A program made the translations under genes and the position numbers. The notes beneath the pieces are model-generated. The model worked only from the letters and a program-made list of their open reading frames with translations. It was not told the origin of the DNA and ran no database searches. From Ferrovibrio terrae_A (GTDB lineage: Bacteria; Pseudomonadota; Alphaproteobacteria; Ferrovibrionales; Ferrovibrionaceae): a DNA stretch of 64,000 nt. Numbering within the stretch: position 1 is the stretch's first letter; each line of letters opens with the position of its first letter. The DNA lies in assembly GCF_943372915.1 (NCBI RefSeq), contig NZ_CALSAN010000001.1:1-64000 (forward strand), in the 5' to 3' direction. This document shows positions 35,888 through 44,746 of the stretch, piece by piece.

Positions 35888-36481
35888 TCAACCGACCGGC
35901 AGCACAAAATCATAGCGCGCGATGGCCTGGTCCTGATCACCCGCCACGCTGAGCAGCAGGCGCCGGTCAAAGATCCGGTCGCGCGCGTTGCCGGCTTCGC
36001 CGGGGAAATACAGCTGCGTGGTGAGAATGTCGCTGCGCGGCGGCTGCAACTTCACATGCATATGGCGGGTGCGGCCCGGATACAGGCCCGGCACGATGGT
36101 CTCGAACTGCCAACGCCCCTGTGCATCGGTGAACTGATGGCCGCGCAGGCGATAGCCGGTGTTGTCATACTGGCCGGCGGCATCGGCATGCCACAGATCG
36201 ACCAGCACGTTGGGCAGCGGCCGGCAGTTGCGGCCCAGCACCAGGCCGCCGACACGCAGGCGGGTGCCCGTCATGCCGGCCTCCAGCAGGCTGGCCCGCA
36301 GCGGCGACTGCGGCTTGAAATACGGCCCCTCGGTCTGTTCGGGTGTCACGCCATGGTCGTCGCCGCAGGCCGGGGTCGGCTCGAGCAGCCGTTGCTGGGC
36401 CTGGGCCGGCACATGGGCCGCAAAGGGCAGGCTGCCGAGCAGGGCGGCCTGCAGCAGCAGGGCGCGGCGGGATTTCATCAT
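35888..36481 (-). CDS. Exported intradiol ring-cleavage dioxygenase family protein
   Basis: A 197-residue protein with a signal peptide (about 1-29, ending AQAQ) and the iron-binding set of intradiol dioxygenases: Tyr105 (GQYDN), Tyr134 (PGLYPGR), His140 and His142 (RHMHVK). The N-terminal TPEQTEGPYF is also typical. It would cleave catechol-type rings using non-haem Fe(III), unusually outside the cytoplasm. AGGAG precedes the ATG pair. Divergent from a TetR regulator that probably controls it. Confidence 0.88.
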   Translation of the reverse strand: MMKSRRALLLQAALLGSLPFAAHVPAQAQQRLLEPTPACGDDHGVTPEQTEGPYFKPQSPLRASLLEAGMTGTRLRVGGLVLGRNCRPLPNVLVDLWHADAAGQYDNTGYRLRGHQFTDAQGRWQFETIVPGLYPGRTRHMHVKLQPPRSDILTTQLYFPGEAGNARDRIFDRRLLLSVAGDQDQAIARYDFVLPVG

Positions 36482-36611
36482 GATGCTCCTGAAGATGGGG
36501 GTGGCGGAGGATTTGGCCAGCTTCACGGCCCAGCATCAGCCAACCTGCGCCGCGGGACAGGCCGGAACAGCCGGTTTGTGGCCACCGTCACAGCCGGAGG
36601 CCGGTTTGGAT

Positions 36612-36640
36612 TTGACTTAACGAACGGTCGTTCGTAATAT
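36612..36640 (+). promoter_or_regulatory. Sigma-70 promoter with embedded TetR operator
   Basis: TTGACT (36612-36617), a 17-bp spacer and TAATAT (36635-36640) form a near-consensus promoter. Between them lies the palindrome ACGAACG-GT-CGTTCGT (36620-36635). The predicted start point falls at or beside the TetR ATG (36648), implying a leaderless message and tight autorepression. Confidence 0.75.
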
Positions 36641-36647
36641 TTTGACC

Positions 36648-37247
36648 ATGAGCAAAGGACAGCAAACCCGTGCCGCCATCCTGACCGAGGCCCTCCGCGC
36701 CGCCAGCGTTGAGGGCTTTCAGGGCATCTCGATCGGCATGCTGGCCGACCGGCTGAAGATGTCGAAATCCGGCCTGTTTGCCCATTTCGGCTCGAAGGAA
36801 GAGCTGGAAATGGCCTTGCTGGACGAGGCCGCCCAGCGGTTCATGGACACGGTATGGCAGCCGGCGATGAAGGCCCCCCGTGGGCGGCCGCGCATCGAGG
36901 TGCTGTTCAAATCCTGGCTCGGCTGGAGCCTGAATCATGAGGATCTGCCGGGTGGCTGCCTATTTGTGGCGCTGGCGGTGGAAGTGGACGACAAGCCCGG
37001 TCCGGTGCGCGACCATCTGGCCGAGATGCAGGGCCAGTGGCAGTCGATGCTGACGCGCAGTGCCCAGATTGCGGTTCAGGAAGGGCATTTCCGCGCCGAT
37101 CTCGACCCCAAGCAGTTTGCCTACGATCTCCAGGGCATTTTCCTGGCGATGAATTATTACCGCCGCCTGCTGCGTGACGGGTCGGCCGTCGACCGCGCCG
37201 AAGACAGTTTCCGCAGCCTGATTGCCCGTGCCCTGCCTCTTCACTGA
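36648..37247 (+). CDS. TetR/AcrR family repressor
   Basis: A 199-residue regulator with an N-terminal HTH (about 8-55: QTRAAILTEALRAASVEGFQ, ISIGMLADRLKMSKSGLFAHFGSKEEL) and a TetR_C-type ligand domain. ATG 36648 is preferred to the TTG at 36642, which overlaps the promoter. Its operator lies in its own promoter, upstream of the divergent dioxygenase gene. Confidence 0.92.
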   Translation: MSKGQQTRAAILTEALRAASVEGFQGISIGMLADRLKMSKSGLFAHFGSKEELEMALLDEAAQRFMDTVWQPAMKAPRGRPRIEVLFKSWLGWSLNHEDLPGGCLFVALAVEVDDKPGPVRDHLAEMQGQWQSMLTRSAQIAVQEGHFRADLDPKQFAYDLQGIFLAMNYYRRLLRDGSAVDRAEDSFRSLIARALPLH

Positions 37248-37318
37248 CAGGTTTTGACACCGGTACACGTTAGTCTTTGCGTTAATCCCCCAGACCAAAC
37301 AACAAAAAGAGCCTCCCC

Positions 37319-37735
37319 ATGACGACCACCGCCCCCTCCGCCCCGCAGACCCTGCTAAAAAAGCACGATCGTTCTGACGCACTGCAGCACGCCCGCCGCC
37401 TGCAGCCGACCGGCGAACGGCCGGCCTGGCTCGGGCCCCGCCCGGTGCTCAGCCCGACCAAAGCCGAACTCGGCTGGCTGAATGGCGTGAACGAACCTGC
37501 CGTGTTCGATGGGCTCGATGCGCCCTGGTGGCAGCTGACTCTGCCGGCGCTGAACAGCCTGGTGGAAACCTGGATCGAGCGCGCCCGCATCCGGCGCGAT
37601 CTCACCAAGGTGGATGCCCGCAGCTTGCGCGATGCCGGCATCTCGCCCGGCGCCGCAGCTTTCGAAGCCGCGCAGCATTTCTGGCAGGCGCCGATCGAGC
37701 TGCGCGATTATCCGGCCGACAAGGCCAGCGCTTAA
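37319..37735 (+). CDS. Protein with C-terminal DUF1127-like motif
   Basis: A 138-residue basic protein. Residues 1-75 are Pro-rich and unstructured; the C-terminal part (SLVETWIERARIRRDLTKVD, RSLRDAGISPGAAAFEA) has the W..R...R.L..LD...L.D.GI pattern of DUF1127, a small RNA-binding-type domain best known from alphaproteobacteria. Most DUF1127 proteins are 45-70 residues, so this one has a long extension. Followed by a 14-bp perfect hairpin. Confidence 0.75.
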   Translation: MTTTAPSAPQTLLKKHDRSDALQHARRLQPTGERPAWLGPRPVLSPTKAELGWLNGVNEPAVFDGLDAPWWQLTLPALNSLVETWIERARIRRDLTKVDARSLRDAGISPGAAAFEAAQHFWQAPIELRDYPADKASA

Positions 37736-37749
37736 TCACACGCCGATTT

Positions 37750-37782
37750 CATCCTGCGGCATCTTCGAGATGCCGCAGGATG
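37750..37782. terminator. Strong hairpin between the DUF1127 gene and the TRAP operon
   Basis: CATCCTGCGGCATC (37750-37763) pairs perfectly with its complement (37769-37782) around a TTCGA loop. There is no T-run, so it may be a terminator helped by Rho or an RNA-stabilising 3' end. Confidence 0.6.
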
Positions 37783-37809
37783 TATTGATCCGCTGCGGCC
37801 CGCTCCCTA

Positions 37810-37840
37810 GACTGTCGGTCCGACAATCCGACCGACAGTC
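37810..37840. promoter_or_regulatory. Large palindromic operator before the TRAP operon
   Basis: GACTGTCGGTC and GACCGACAGTC are perfect 11-bp arms with a 9-nt spacer, ending 25 bases before the permease ATG. Its interior (37818-37833) on the minus strand reads GGTCGGATTGTCGGAC and matches 15 of 16 bases of the GntR operator region at 56637-56652. Confidence 0.7.
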
Positions 37841-37865
37841 ATAAGTCGGCGCAGGGAGGATCATA

Positions 37866-39899
37866 ATGCAGAAGCGTGCCGGCACCGATGGTGCCGACAA
37901 GGGCGTTCGCGCCGACATTACAGCTGCGCCGGACATTTCTGCTGCCGACCGCATGGTCGAAGAGCTGGCCTATCGCATTCTGCCCGGCTGGCTGCAGGCT
38001 GCCTTCGGCACCCTGACCCTGGCGGTGATGGTGCTGGTGCTGAACCAGCAGTTCAACCTGCATCTGTTCGGCATCACGCTGGTCGAGAACCGCTATCTCT
38101 TCCTGCTCGCCGCCGCCACCCTGCCGCTGGTCTTCCTCGCCTATCCCTGGCATCCGCGCGTGATGCGCTCAGCCGCCTGGCTCGGCTTCGATGTGCTGCT
38201 CAGCCTTGTCACCATGGCGGCGCTGTTCTGGTTCTCCTGGAAGGCGGAAGCCATTCTGGGCGAAGGCTGGGAATTCGCTGCACCGGCGATGGCGAAAATC
38301 CTCGGCGCGCTGCTATGGGTGCTGATCCTGGAAGCGCTGCGCCGCACCGGCGGCACGCCGATCTTCATCATCGTCACCATCGTCTCGCTCTATCCGGTGG
38401 TGGCCGGCAAGCTGCCCAGTCCGCTGAACGGCATCGACCAGCCGCTGGATGACACGCTGGCCTATCACATCGTCTCGGCCGAAAGCGCCTTCGGCATTCC
38501 GATGCGGGCCTTTGGCGAGATCGTCATCGGCTTCATCGTCTTCGGCGTGGCGCTGAACCACACCGGCGGCGGCAAATTCTTCAATGACATCGCCTTCGCG
38601 CTGGTTGGCCGCTGGCGCGGCGGCGCCGCCCAGGTCGGCGTGATTTCCTCGGCCTTGCAGGGCTCGATTTCCGGCAGCGTGATTTCCAACGTGATCTCGT
38701 CCGGCGTCGTCACCATACCGGCGATGAAACGCACCGGCTTCCGCGCCGACTATGCCGGCGGCGTCGAGGCCGTGGCGTCTACCGGCGCCGTGCTGATGCC
38801 GCCGGTGATGGGCTCCACCGCCTTCGTGATGGCAAGCTTCCTCGGCATCTCCTATGGCGAGATCGCGCTGGCCGCCGCGGTGCCGGCGCTGCTGTTCTAT
38901 TTCGGTCTTGCCATGCAGATCGATGCCTATGCCGCCCGCCTCGGGCTGAGAGGCATGAAGCAGGAGGAACTGCCGTCGCTGAAGCAGACGCTGAAAGACG
39001 GCTGGCTGTATATCCTCGTCTTCGCCGTGCTGGTCTGGCTGATGATCAACGAACAGCAGGAGGCCACGGCGCCCTTCGTGGCCACCGCGCTGCTGCTGGT
39101 GATCAACCAGATCCTGCCGAAGAACCGCCTGAGCTGGAAAAGCCTGGTCGAGCTGGTGCTGGCCACTGGCCGCGCGCTGGCCGAACTGGTGGCAATCCTC
39201 GCCGGTGTCGGCTTCATCATCGGCGCCTTCTCGGTCACCGGCCTGGCCGGCACGCTGGCCAACGATCTGGTCTACATCGCCGGCGACAAGCCGATCGTGC
39301 TGCTGCTGATGGGCGCCGTCACCAGCTTCATCTTCGGCATGGGAATGACGGTGACGGCCTGCTACATCTTCCTCGCCATCGTGCTGGCACCGCCGCTGGT
39401 CAAGGCCGGCCTCGATCCGCTCGCCGTGCATCTGTTCATCATGTACTGGGGCATGATCTCCTTCATCACGCCGCCGGTGGCGCTGGCCACCTTTGCTGCG
39501 GCACCGCTCGCCCGCGCCTCGCCGTTCAAGATCGGCTTCCAGGCGATGCGGCTCGGCGCCGTCATCTACATCGTGCCGTTCTTCTTCGCGCTCAACCCGG
39601 CGCTGATCCTGAAAGGCGACCCGATGGAAGTGGTGTCGGTGATCGTCACCGCCTTCATCGGCGTGGGACTGATCGCGGCTGCGATCCAGGGCTGGCTGAT
39701 CGGTGCCGGCCGCCTGGACGGCACATGGCTGCGCCTGCTGGCGCGCATCATGCTGGCGCTCGGCGGTCTCGCACTTGCAGCACCGGGCGGCAACCTGATC
39801 CCGATCAGCAACATGTTACTGGCGGTGATCGGCGCGGCGCTCGCGCTGGGCGCTTTCCTGTTGCTCAAACTCAGTAACCGCGACACACTCAACGCATAA
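37866..39899 (+). CDS. TRAP transporter fused 4TM/12TM permease (TAXI type)
   Basis: A 677-residue inner-membrane protein joining the small DctQ-like and large DctM-like subunits, as is usual for TAXI-type TRAP systems. About 16-18 hydrophobic segments; DctM motifs include GSISGSVISNVISSGVVTIPAMKR and a C-terminal MYWGMISFITPPVALATFAAA. It couples sodium or proton entry to uptake of an organic anion delivered by the binding protein encoded next. GGGAGGA precedes the start. Confidence 0.95.
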   Translation: MQKRAGTDGADKGVRADITAAPDISAADRMVEELAYRILPGWLQAAFGTLTLAVMVLVLNQQFNLHLFGITLVENRYLFLLAAATLPLVFLAYPWHPRVMRSAAWLGFDVLLSLVTMAALFWFSWKAEAILGEGWEFAAPAMAKILGALLWVLILEALRRTGGTPIFIIVTIVSLYPVVAGKLPSPLNGIDQPLDDTLAYHIVSAESAFGIPMRAFGEIVIGFIVFGVALNHTGGGKFFNDIAFALVGRWRGGAAQVGVISSALQGSISGSVISNVISSGVVTIPAMKRTGFRADYAGGVEAVASTGAVLMPPVMGSTAFVMASFLGISYGEIALAAAVPALLFYFGLAMQIDAYAARLGLRGMKQEELPSLKQTLKDGWLYILVFAVLVWLMINEQQEATAPFVATALLLVINQILPKNRLSWKSLVELVLATGRALAELVAILAGVGFIIGAFSVTGLAGTLANDLVYIAGDKPIVLLLMGAVTSFIFGMGMTVTACYIFLAIVLAPPLVKAGLDPLAVHLFIMYWGMISFITPPVALATFAAAPLARASPFKIGFQAMRLGAVIYIVPFFFALNPALILKGDPMEVVSVIVTAFIGVGLIAAAIQGWLIGAGRLDGTWLRLLARIMLALGGLALAAPGGNLIPISNMLLAVIGAALALGAFLLLKLSNRDTLNA

Positions 39900-39924
39900 A
39901 CAAGACATAAACGGGAGGACTACA

Positions 39925-41079
39925 ATGCGTCACTATACTTATGCCCTGCTCGGTGCTGTCGCCGGATTGGCCCTGTCTGCATCGGCCTTCGCGCAGAAAC
40001 TGCCCGACCAGCTGACCTGGACGGCCTATGACGTCGGCTCCGGCGGCTACAACCAGGCGGTTGCCGTTGGCAATGCGCTCAAGAACAAGCAGAACATCAC
40101 GCTGCGCGTGCTGCCCGGCAAGAATGACGTATCGCGCACTGTGCCGCTGCGCGAGGGCAAGGTGCCCTTCTCGGCGAATGGTGTCGGCGGCACCTATATG
40201 GCGCAGGAAGCCGTCTATGAATTCGGTGCCAAGGAATGGGGCCCGCAGCCGGTGCGCACCCTGCTGCTGAACAATTCCGATGCCCTGCTCACCATCGTCG
40301 CCGCCAAGGATACCGGCGTGAAGACCATGGCCGATCTGAAGGGCAAGCGCGTAGCCTGGGTGATCGGCGCGCCGTCGCTGAACCAGAACATCACCGCGCT
40401 GCTGGCCTATGCCAACCTGACCTGGAACGATGTGCAGAAGGTCGAGTTCGGCGGCTTCGGCCAGGCCATGCAGGGCATCATCAACGGCCAGGTCGATGCG
40501 GCTTTCTCGTCCACCATCTCCGGCCCGGTCTACCAGCTCGCCTCCAGCCCGCGCGGCGTCGCCTATCCGACCGTGCCGCACGGCGACAAGGCCGGCTGGG
40601 AGCGCCTGAAGGCCAAGGCGCCGTTCTTCGTGCCCTTCATGGGCGCCGAGGGCGCCGAGATGAGCGCCGCCAAGAAGGTGGAGGCCGCCACCTATCCCTA
40701 TCCGGTGCTGATGACCTACGACAATATCGATGCCGGCTTGGTCTATGCGATGACCAAGGCGATGGTCGAACTGTTCGGCGACTACAAGGATGCCGCACCC
40801 GGCAACAATGGCTGGGATATCAAGCGCCAGGTGTTCGACTGGGTGGTGCCGGTGCATGAGGGCGCCATCAAGTACTTCAAGGAAATCGGCGTCTGGAAGC
40901 CGGAATTCGACAAGGCCAATGCCGCCCTGGTCGAGCGCCAGAAGACCCTGGCCGCAGCCTGGGCCGTCCATAGCAAGGCGAGCCATGCCGATGACGCCGC
41001 TTTCATGAAGGCCTGGCAGAAGACCCGCGCCGATGCGCTGGTCAAGGCCAAGATGGATGTGTTCCTGACCGAGTGGTAA
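39925..41079 (+). CDS. TAXI-family TRAP solute-binding protein
   Basis: A 384-residue periplasmic protein with a signal peptide (1-23, ending AFAQ) and TAXI features (YDVGSGGYNQAVAVGNALKN, NGVGGTYMAQEA, VAWVIGAPSLNQNITALLAY, INGQVDAAFSSTI). It captures a substrate, in known cases small carboxylates or glutamate, and passes it to the permease 25 bases upstream in the same operon. A terminator follows at 41106. Confidence 0.94.
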   Translation: MRHYTYALLGAVAGLALSASAFAQKLPDQLTWTAYDVGSGGYNQAVAVGNALKNKQNITLRVLPGKNDVSRTVPLREGKVPFSANGVGGTYMAQEAVYEFGAKEWGPQPVRTLLLNNSDALLTIVAAKDTGVKTMADLKGKRVAWVIGAPSLNQNITALLAYANLTWNDVQKVEFGGFGQAMQGIINGQVDAAFSSTISGPVYQLASSPRGVAYPTVPHGDKAGWERLKAKAPFFVPFMGAEGAEMSAAKKVEAATYPYPVLMTYDNIDAGLVYAMTKAMVELFGDYKDAAPGNNGWDIKRQVFDWVVPVHEGAIKYFKEIGVWKPEFDKANAALVERQKTLAAAWAVHSKASHADDAAFMKAWQKTRADALVKAKMDVFLTEW

Positions 41080-41105
41080 TCACTCGGACGGATGCTAGAC
41101 TACAG

Positions 41106-41132
41106 CGGCCCGCCCTCACCGGCGGGCCGTTT
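41106..41132 (+). terminator. Terminator of the TRAP operon
   Basis: CGGCCCGCC (41106-41114) pairs with GGCGGGCCG (41121-41129) around CTCACC, followed by TTT, 27 bases after the binding-protein stop. Confidence 0.75.
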
Positions 41133-41149
41133 CCATTCCGGGAGCCGTC

Positions 41150-41503
41150 ATGCCTGCCATCGCCATCCTGCCATCCGTCAATCTCGACCGCACGGCAGCC
41201 TTCTACCGCCGCTTGGGATTCGAGCGGCAGAACCGCTATCCCGATTATCTGGTGGTGGTGCGCGACGACTTCGAACTGCATTTCGCCGATTGCAGCGGGG
41301 CCGCACCGATCCTGTTGGATCCGAAGAACAGCGTGTCGGCCTGTTATTTCCGCTGTAGCGATGCCGATATCCTGCATCGCGAATGGCAGCCGCTCGGTCT
41401 GCCGCGCTTCAGCGCCATAGAGGGCAAGCCCTGGGGCCTGCGCGAATTCCATTTCGTCGATCCCGACGGCAACCTGATCCGTGTCGGCCATCCGCTGGCT
41501 TGA
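41150..41503 (+). CDS. VOC-family glyoxalase/bleomycin-resistance-like protein
   Basis: A 117-residue single-domain VOC protein: SVNLDRTAAFYRRLGF, DYLVVVRDDFELHFAD and the C-terminal REFHFVDPDGNLIRVGH with a metal-type Glu/Asp region. It resembles bleomycin-resistance-like sequestering proteins more than glyoxalase I. GGGAG lies upstream of the ATG. Confidence 0.88.
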   Translation: MPAIAILPSVNLDRTAAFYRRLGFERQNRYPDYLVVVRDDFELHFADCSGAAPILLDPKNSVSACYFRCSDADILHREWQPLGLPRFSAIEGKPWGLREFHFVDPDGNLIRVGHPLA

Positions 41504-41572
41504 ATTTTGCGCAATTGCAGCGGGACAATTCCGCGCTTTCAAAGCCGCCCGCTGTCGGCTTAGGCTGCGCCC

Positions 41573-42085
41573 ATGCCCGATGATCTGATGCTGCAGCATG
41601 TCCGCCGTTTCGGCCGTTACAACCAGTGGGCCAACCGGCGCCTCTATGAAGCCTGCGGCACGCTGCCGGCGGCGGAGTTCAGCGCGCCGCGACCGAGTTT
41701 TTTCGGCAGCATCATGGCGACGCTGAATCACATCCTGGTCGGCGACAGCATCTGGCTCGGCCGCTTCACCGGCAACCCGCCGCCCGGCGTCACCCGGCTC
41801 GACCAGATCCTGCATGCGGAGTTTGCGCCGCTGCATGCCGCCCGCGAGGCGAAGGATGCCGAGATCATCGCCTTTTGTGACTCTCTGACAGAGGCTGGCA
41901 TCAGCGCCAGCTTCTCCTATGCCAACATGCGCGGTGAGCGCTTCACCGATCCGCTGTTCCCGCCGCTGATGCATTTTTTCAACCACCAGACCCATCATCG
42001 CGGCCAGGTGCATGGCCTGCTGAGTCATGCCGGCATCAGCCCGCCGGAACTCGACATGATCTATTTCCTGCGCGCGGCGCGTTAG
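41573..42085 (+). CDS. DinB family protein
   Basis: A 170-residue four-helix-bundle protein with the DinB metal triad: His in LNHILVGDSIW and the pair in HFFNHQTHHRGQ. These are putative thiol-dependent metal enzymes. Convergent with the PAS_5 genes (four-base overlap of stops). Confidence 0.9.
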   Translation: MPDDLMLQHVRRFGRYNQWANRRLYEACGTLPAAEFSAPRPSFFGSIMATLNHILVGDSIWLGRFTGNPPPGVTRLDQILHAEFAPLHAAREAKDAEIIAFCDSLTEAGISASFSYANMRGERFTDPLFPPLMHFFNHQTHHRGQVHGLLSHAGISPPELDMIYFLRAAR

Positions 42086-42573
42086 CCTTCGACCGGCGTG
42101 AAGATCTGCGCAATCAGCAGCGTGGCCACCGCGCCATCGGCGCCCACCACCGGCAGCAGCAAAAATTCCACCGTGAACAGCCGGCCGTCGATATCGCGGT
42201 CGATACGGGCGTGGATCGCCTTGCGCGTCTGCACCACCAGGTCGCAGGCCCGCAGCGCCTGCATGGCGAATTCCGATTCCGGATGCTGGTCCATATACAT
42301 GCCGGCCGGATCGACCTGCAGATGCGCGATGAAATGGTGGCCGACACTGCGATAGCGATAGCGCCGGCGCTCGGGCCCCGGCTCGACATCGACGATTACC
42401 AGCATGCCATCCAGATAGCCATGGCGCTGCGGGTCGAGGAACTCCACGCCCGGCAGGACGTCATCGCGCGCCGCCTGCTGCCAGTCGCGGTAGAGCCGGT
42501 TGAGCCGCAGGGTTTCCAGCTGCTCGCCTGCGGCCAGGGTGGTGAAATTGGCGCCGCTGCTGGTGAAGGTCAT
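42082..42573 (-). CDS. PAS_5 domain protein
   Basis: A 163-residue protein starting at ATG 42573, seven bases after the preceding PAS_5 gene ends. Pattern: FLDPQRHGYLDGMLVIVDVEP, YRYRSVGHHFIAHLQVDPAGM and VEFLLLPVVGADGAVATLLIAQ. No output domain. It forms a tandem with the gene upstream. Confidence 0.82.
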   Translation of the reverse strand: MTFTSSGANFTTLAAGEQLETLRLNRLYRDWQQAARDDVLPGVEFLDPQRHGYLDGMLVIVDVEPGPERRRYRYRSVGHHFIAHLQVDPAGMYMDQHPESEFAMQALRACDLVVQTRKAIHARIDRDIDGRLFTVEFLLLPVVGADGAVATLLIAQIFTPVEG

Positions 42574-42580
42574 GGTCGCG

Positions 42581-43111
42581 TCATCCTGACTGTCGCGCGC
42601 CGTAAGGCAGGCGCGGCGCATCGGCCGGATAGAGCTGGGCGATCACCAGACGGTCGATGACGCCATTCTCGTCACCGACCAGCGGCAGAAGCAAGTATTC
42701 CAACGCATAGCGTTTGCCGTCGATCCGGCGTGCCGCTGTGATATGCACCGGCTGGCGCGCGTCGACAGCGAGGCGGCAGGCCAGCGGGCCGCTGGCGGCT
42801 ACGGTGGGGTCGTCATGCTCATCCATCCATAAGCCGGTGGAATCACGCCCGCGCCGCGCCACCACATCGGTGCCGATCAGCCGGTAGTGGAAGCGCGTGA
42901 TGTCTGCCAGCGGTCGCTCAACGCCAACGATCAGCAGCTGGCCGAGCAGATAGCTCAGCTTGGCTGGGTCGATGAAAGCATGGCCGGGCAGACTGCCGTC
43001 GGCGGGCGTCGCGGCAATCCAGTCGGCATGCAGGCGACGCAGCAGCGGATGCGCGAGCCGGGCGGGCGAATCAAGGATGCCGTACCGCAGCTCCCGGACC
43101 CTGTCCGCCAT
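42581..43111 (-). CDS. PAS_5 domain protein, tandem partner
   Basis: A 176-residue protein with the same architecture: FIDPAKLSYLLGQLLIVGVE, FHYRLIGTDVVARRGRD, YALEYLLLPLVGDENGVIDRLVIAQLYP. It starts 12 bases after the threonine synthase gene ends and is probably co-transcribed with it and with the second PAS_5 gene. Confidence 0.82.
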   Translation of the reverse strand: MADRVRELRYGILDSPARLAHPLLRRLHADWIAATPADGSLPGHAFIDPAKLSYLLGQLLIVGVERPLADITRFHYRLIGTDVVARRGRDSTGLWMDEHDDPTVAASGPLACRLAVDARQPVHITAARRIDGKRYALEYLLLPLVGDENGVIDRLVIAQLYPADAPRLPYGARQSG

Positions 43112-43123
43112 CGCCGCCCTCCC

Positions 43124-44374
43124 CTAGAGCCGGGCGTAGTCGATCGGACCGTGCCGGTCGAGCGGTGTGCCGCCATCGGGCATCGGGTATTTCAGGCCCG
43201 CCGCGCAGTTCCACAGCACCACGCGATCAGTGGGCTTCACCCGACCGGCAGCCAGGGCCTGTTTGTAGGCGGCATAGGTGGCCGCACCTTCGGGGCACAT
43301 CAGGAAACCTTCCTGCTTCGCCACCTCATCAAGGGCTGCCGTGATGGCGGCGTCTTCCACCGCCATGGCGAAGCCGCCGGAATTGCGCACGGCATCGAGG
43401 ATGAGGAAATCCCCAATCGCGGCCGGCACGCGGATGCCAGCGGCCACCGTATGTGCATTCTCCCAGAGCTTGGCATGGCGTTCGTTGCCCTCGAACGCGC
43501 GCACGATCGGCGCACAGCCCGCCGCCTGCACCGCGATCATCTTCGGGCGTTTGCTGCCGATGAAGCCGATGGCCTCCAGTTCCTCAAACGCCTTCCACAT
43601 GCCGATCAGCCCGGTGCCGCCGCCGGTGGGATAGAAGATCGCATCGGGCAGGTCCCAGCCGAGCTGTTCGGCCAGTTCCAGTCCCATGGTTTTCTTGCCC
43701 TCGATGCGATAGGGCTCTTTCAATGTCGAGGTATCGAACCAGCCGGCCGCTTCCTTGCCGGCGCCGACAATCTTGCCGCAGTCGTTGATCAGGCCGTTGA
43801 CCTTGTAGAGCCGCGCCCCCTGCAGCACGATCTCGTTCATGTTGACCTGCGGCGTGTCGTCGGGGCAGAACACCACGCTTTCGATGCCGGCGCGGCTGGC
43901 ATAGGCGGCGAGCGCGGCACCGGCATTGCCATTGGTCGGCATCGCCATCTTTTTCACGCCAAGCTCTTTGGCCATGCAGACAGCCAGCGCCAGGCCGCGC
44001 GCCTTGAACGATCCGGTGGGCAGCCGGCCTTCATCCTTCACGATGATCTCGCCATCGCCGCGCAGGCCGAGCTTTTGCGCCAGCCGCGGCAGGCTGAGGA
44101 TCGGTGTCATCACCTCGCCCAGCGAGACGATATTCTCGGTTTTGCGCACCGGCAGCAGTTCGCGATAGCGCCACCAGTTCGGCGCCCGCGCCGCGATCTT
44201 GGCTTTGGTCAGGGTCGCCTTCACGCCGGCGAGGTCGTAGCGCACCAGGATCGGATAGCCCTGGGGCGAGAGATTGTGCAGCTGGCCGGCTGGCAGCCGC
44301 TCCCCGGTCATGCCGCATTCCAGATGGGTGACGAAATGCGGCGCCTCGGGGATCAGGCTGCGGTCGATGCTCAT
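43124..44374 (-). CDS. thrC: Threonine synthase family PLP enzyme
   Basis: About 416 residues (GTG at 44389 is an alternative start giving five more). A fold-type II PLP enzyme with a zinc-ribbon-like lead (FVTHLECGMTGERL), the PLP lysine in PTGSFKARG near residue 123, NGNAGAALAAYASRAG, and the phosphate loop PTGGGTGLIGMWKA. It converts O-phosphohomoserine to threonine. No ribosome site is obvious at either start; a 10-bp tandem repeat array lies 62-171 bases upstream of the GTG. Confidence 0.88.
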   Translation of the reverse strand: MSIDRSLIPEAPHFVTHLECGMTGERLPAGQLHNLSPQGYPILVRYDLAGVKATLTKAKIAARAPNWWRYRELLPVRKTENIVSLGEVMTPILSLPRLAQKLGLRGDGEIIVKDEGRLPTGSFKARGLALAVCMAKELGVKKMAMPTNGNAGAALAAYASRAGIESVVFCPDDTPQVNMNEIVLQGARLYKVNGLINDCGKIVGAGKEAAGWFDTSTLKEPYRIEGKKTMGLELAEQLGWDLPDAIFYPTGGGTGLIGMWKAFEELEAIGFIGSKRPKMIAVQAAGCAPIVRAFEGNERHAKLWENAHTVAAGIRVPAAIGDFLILDAVRNSGGFAMAVEDAAITAALDEVAKQEGFLMCPEGAATYAAYKQALAAGRVKPTDRVVLWNCAAGLKYPMPDGGTPLDRHGPIDYARL

Positions 44375-44450
44375 CTGCTGGCTGCTCACTCGGAAAACGG
44401 ACGGAATACCAGTTTACACAGGGTCATCGGGGGGCGGGAGGGAAGATTCC

Positions 44451-44560
44451 CGCCGCGCTTCGTCCGGCTTCGCTGCGGTTCCCCGGCATTCCCTGACCTT
44501 CCCTGGCATTCCCTGGCATTCGCTGCGGTTCGCTGGGCTTCGCCAGGGTTCGCTGGAGGC
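44451..44560. repeat. Decanucleotide tandem repeat array
   Basis: Eleven consecutive 10-bp units, nearly all ending in TT, for example CGCTGCGGTT, CCCTGGCATT and CGCTGGGCTT. Unit length is exactly 10, not a multiple of three, and no credible reading frame runs through it, so it is non-coding. It occupies the 357-base gap between threonine synthase and the GFA-family gene; I see nothing else in that gap. Confidence 0.8.
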
Positions 44561-44746
44561 TCATGCGGGTTCGGCACGGATGCATACAATAATATGTGTG
44601 TGCCGGCCCGGCCGGCCGAACGGCTTGCCTGAAAAGAACATAAATAGTACGAGAGGGTGGCAAAACAAGCGGTGGCCGTCAGGCTTGCGTCCGCACGGCC
44701 GGTGCTGCATATAACCATTGGGTTAAGTATCAAACCGGAGACCGGC

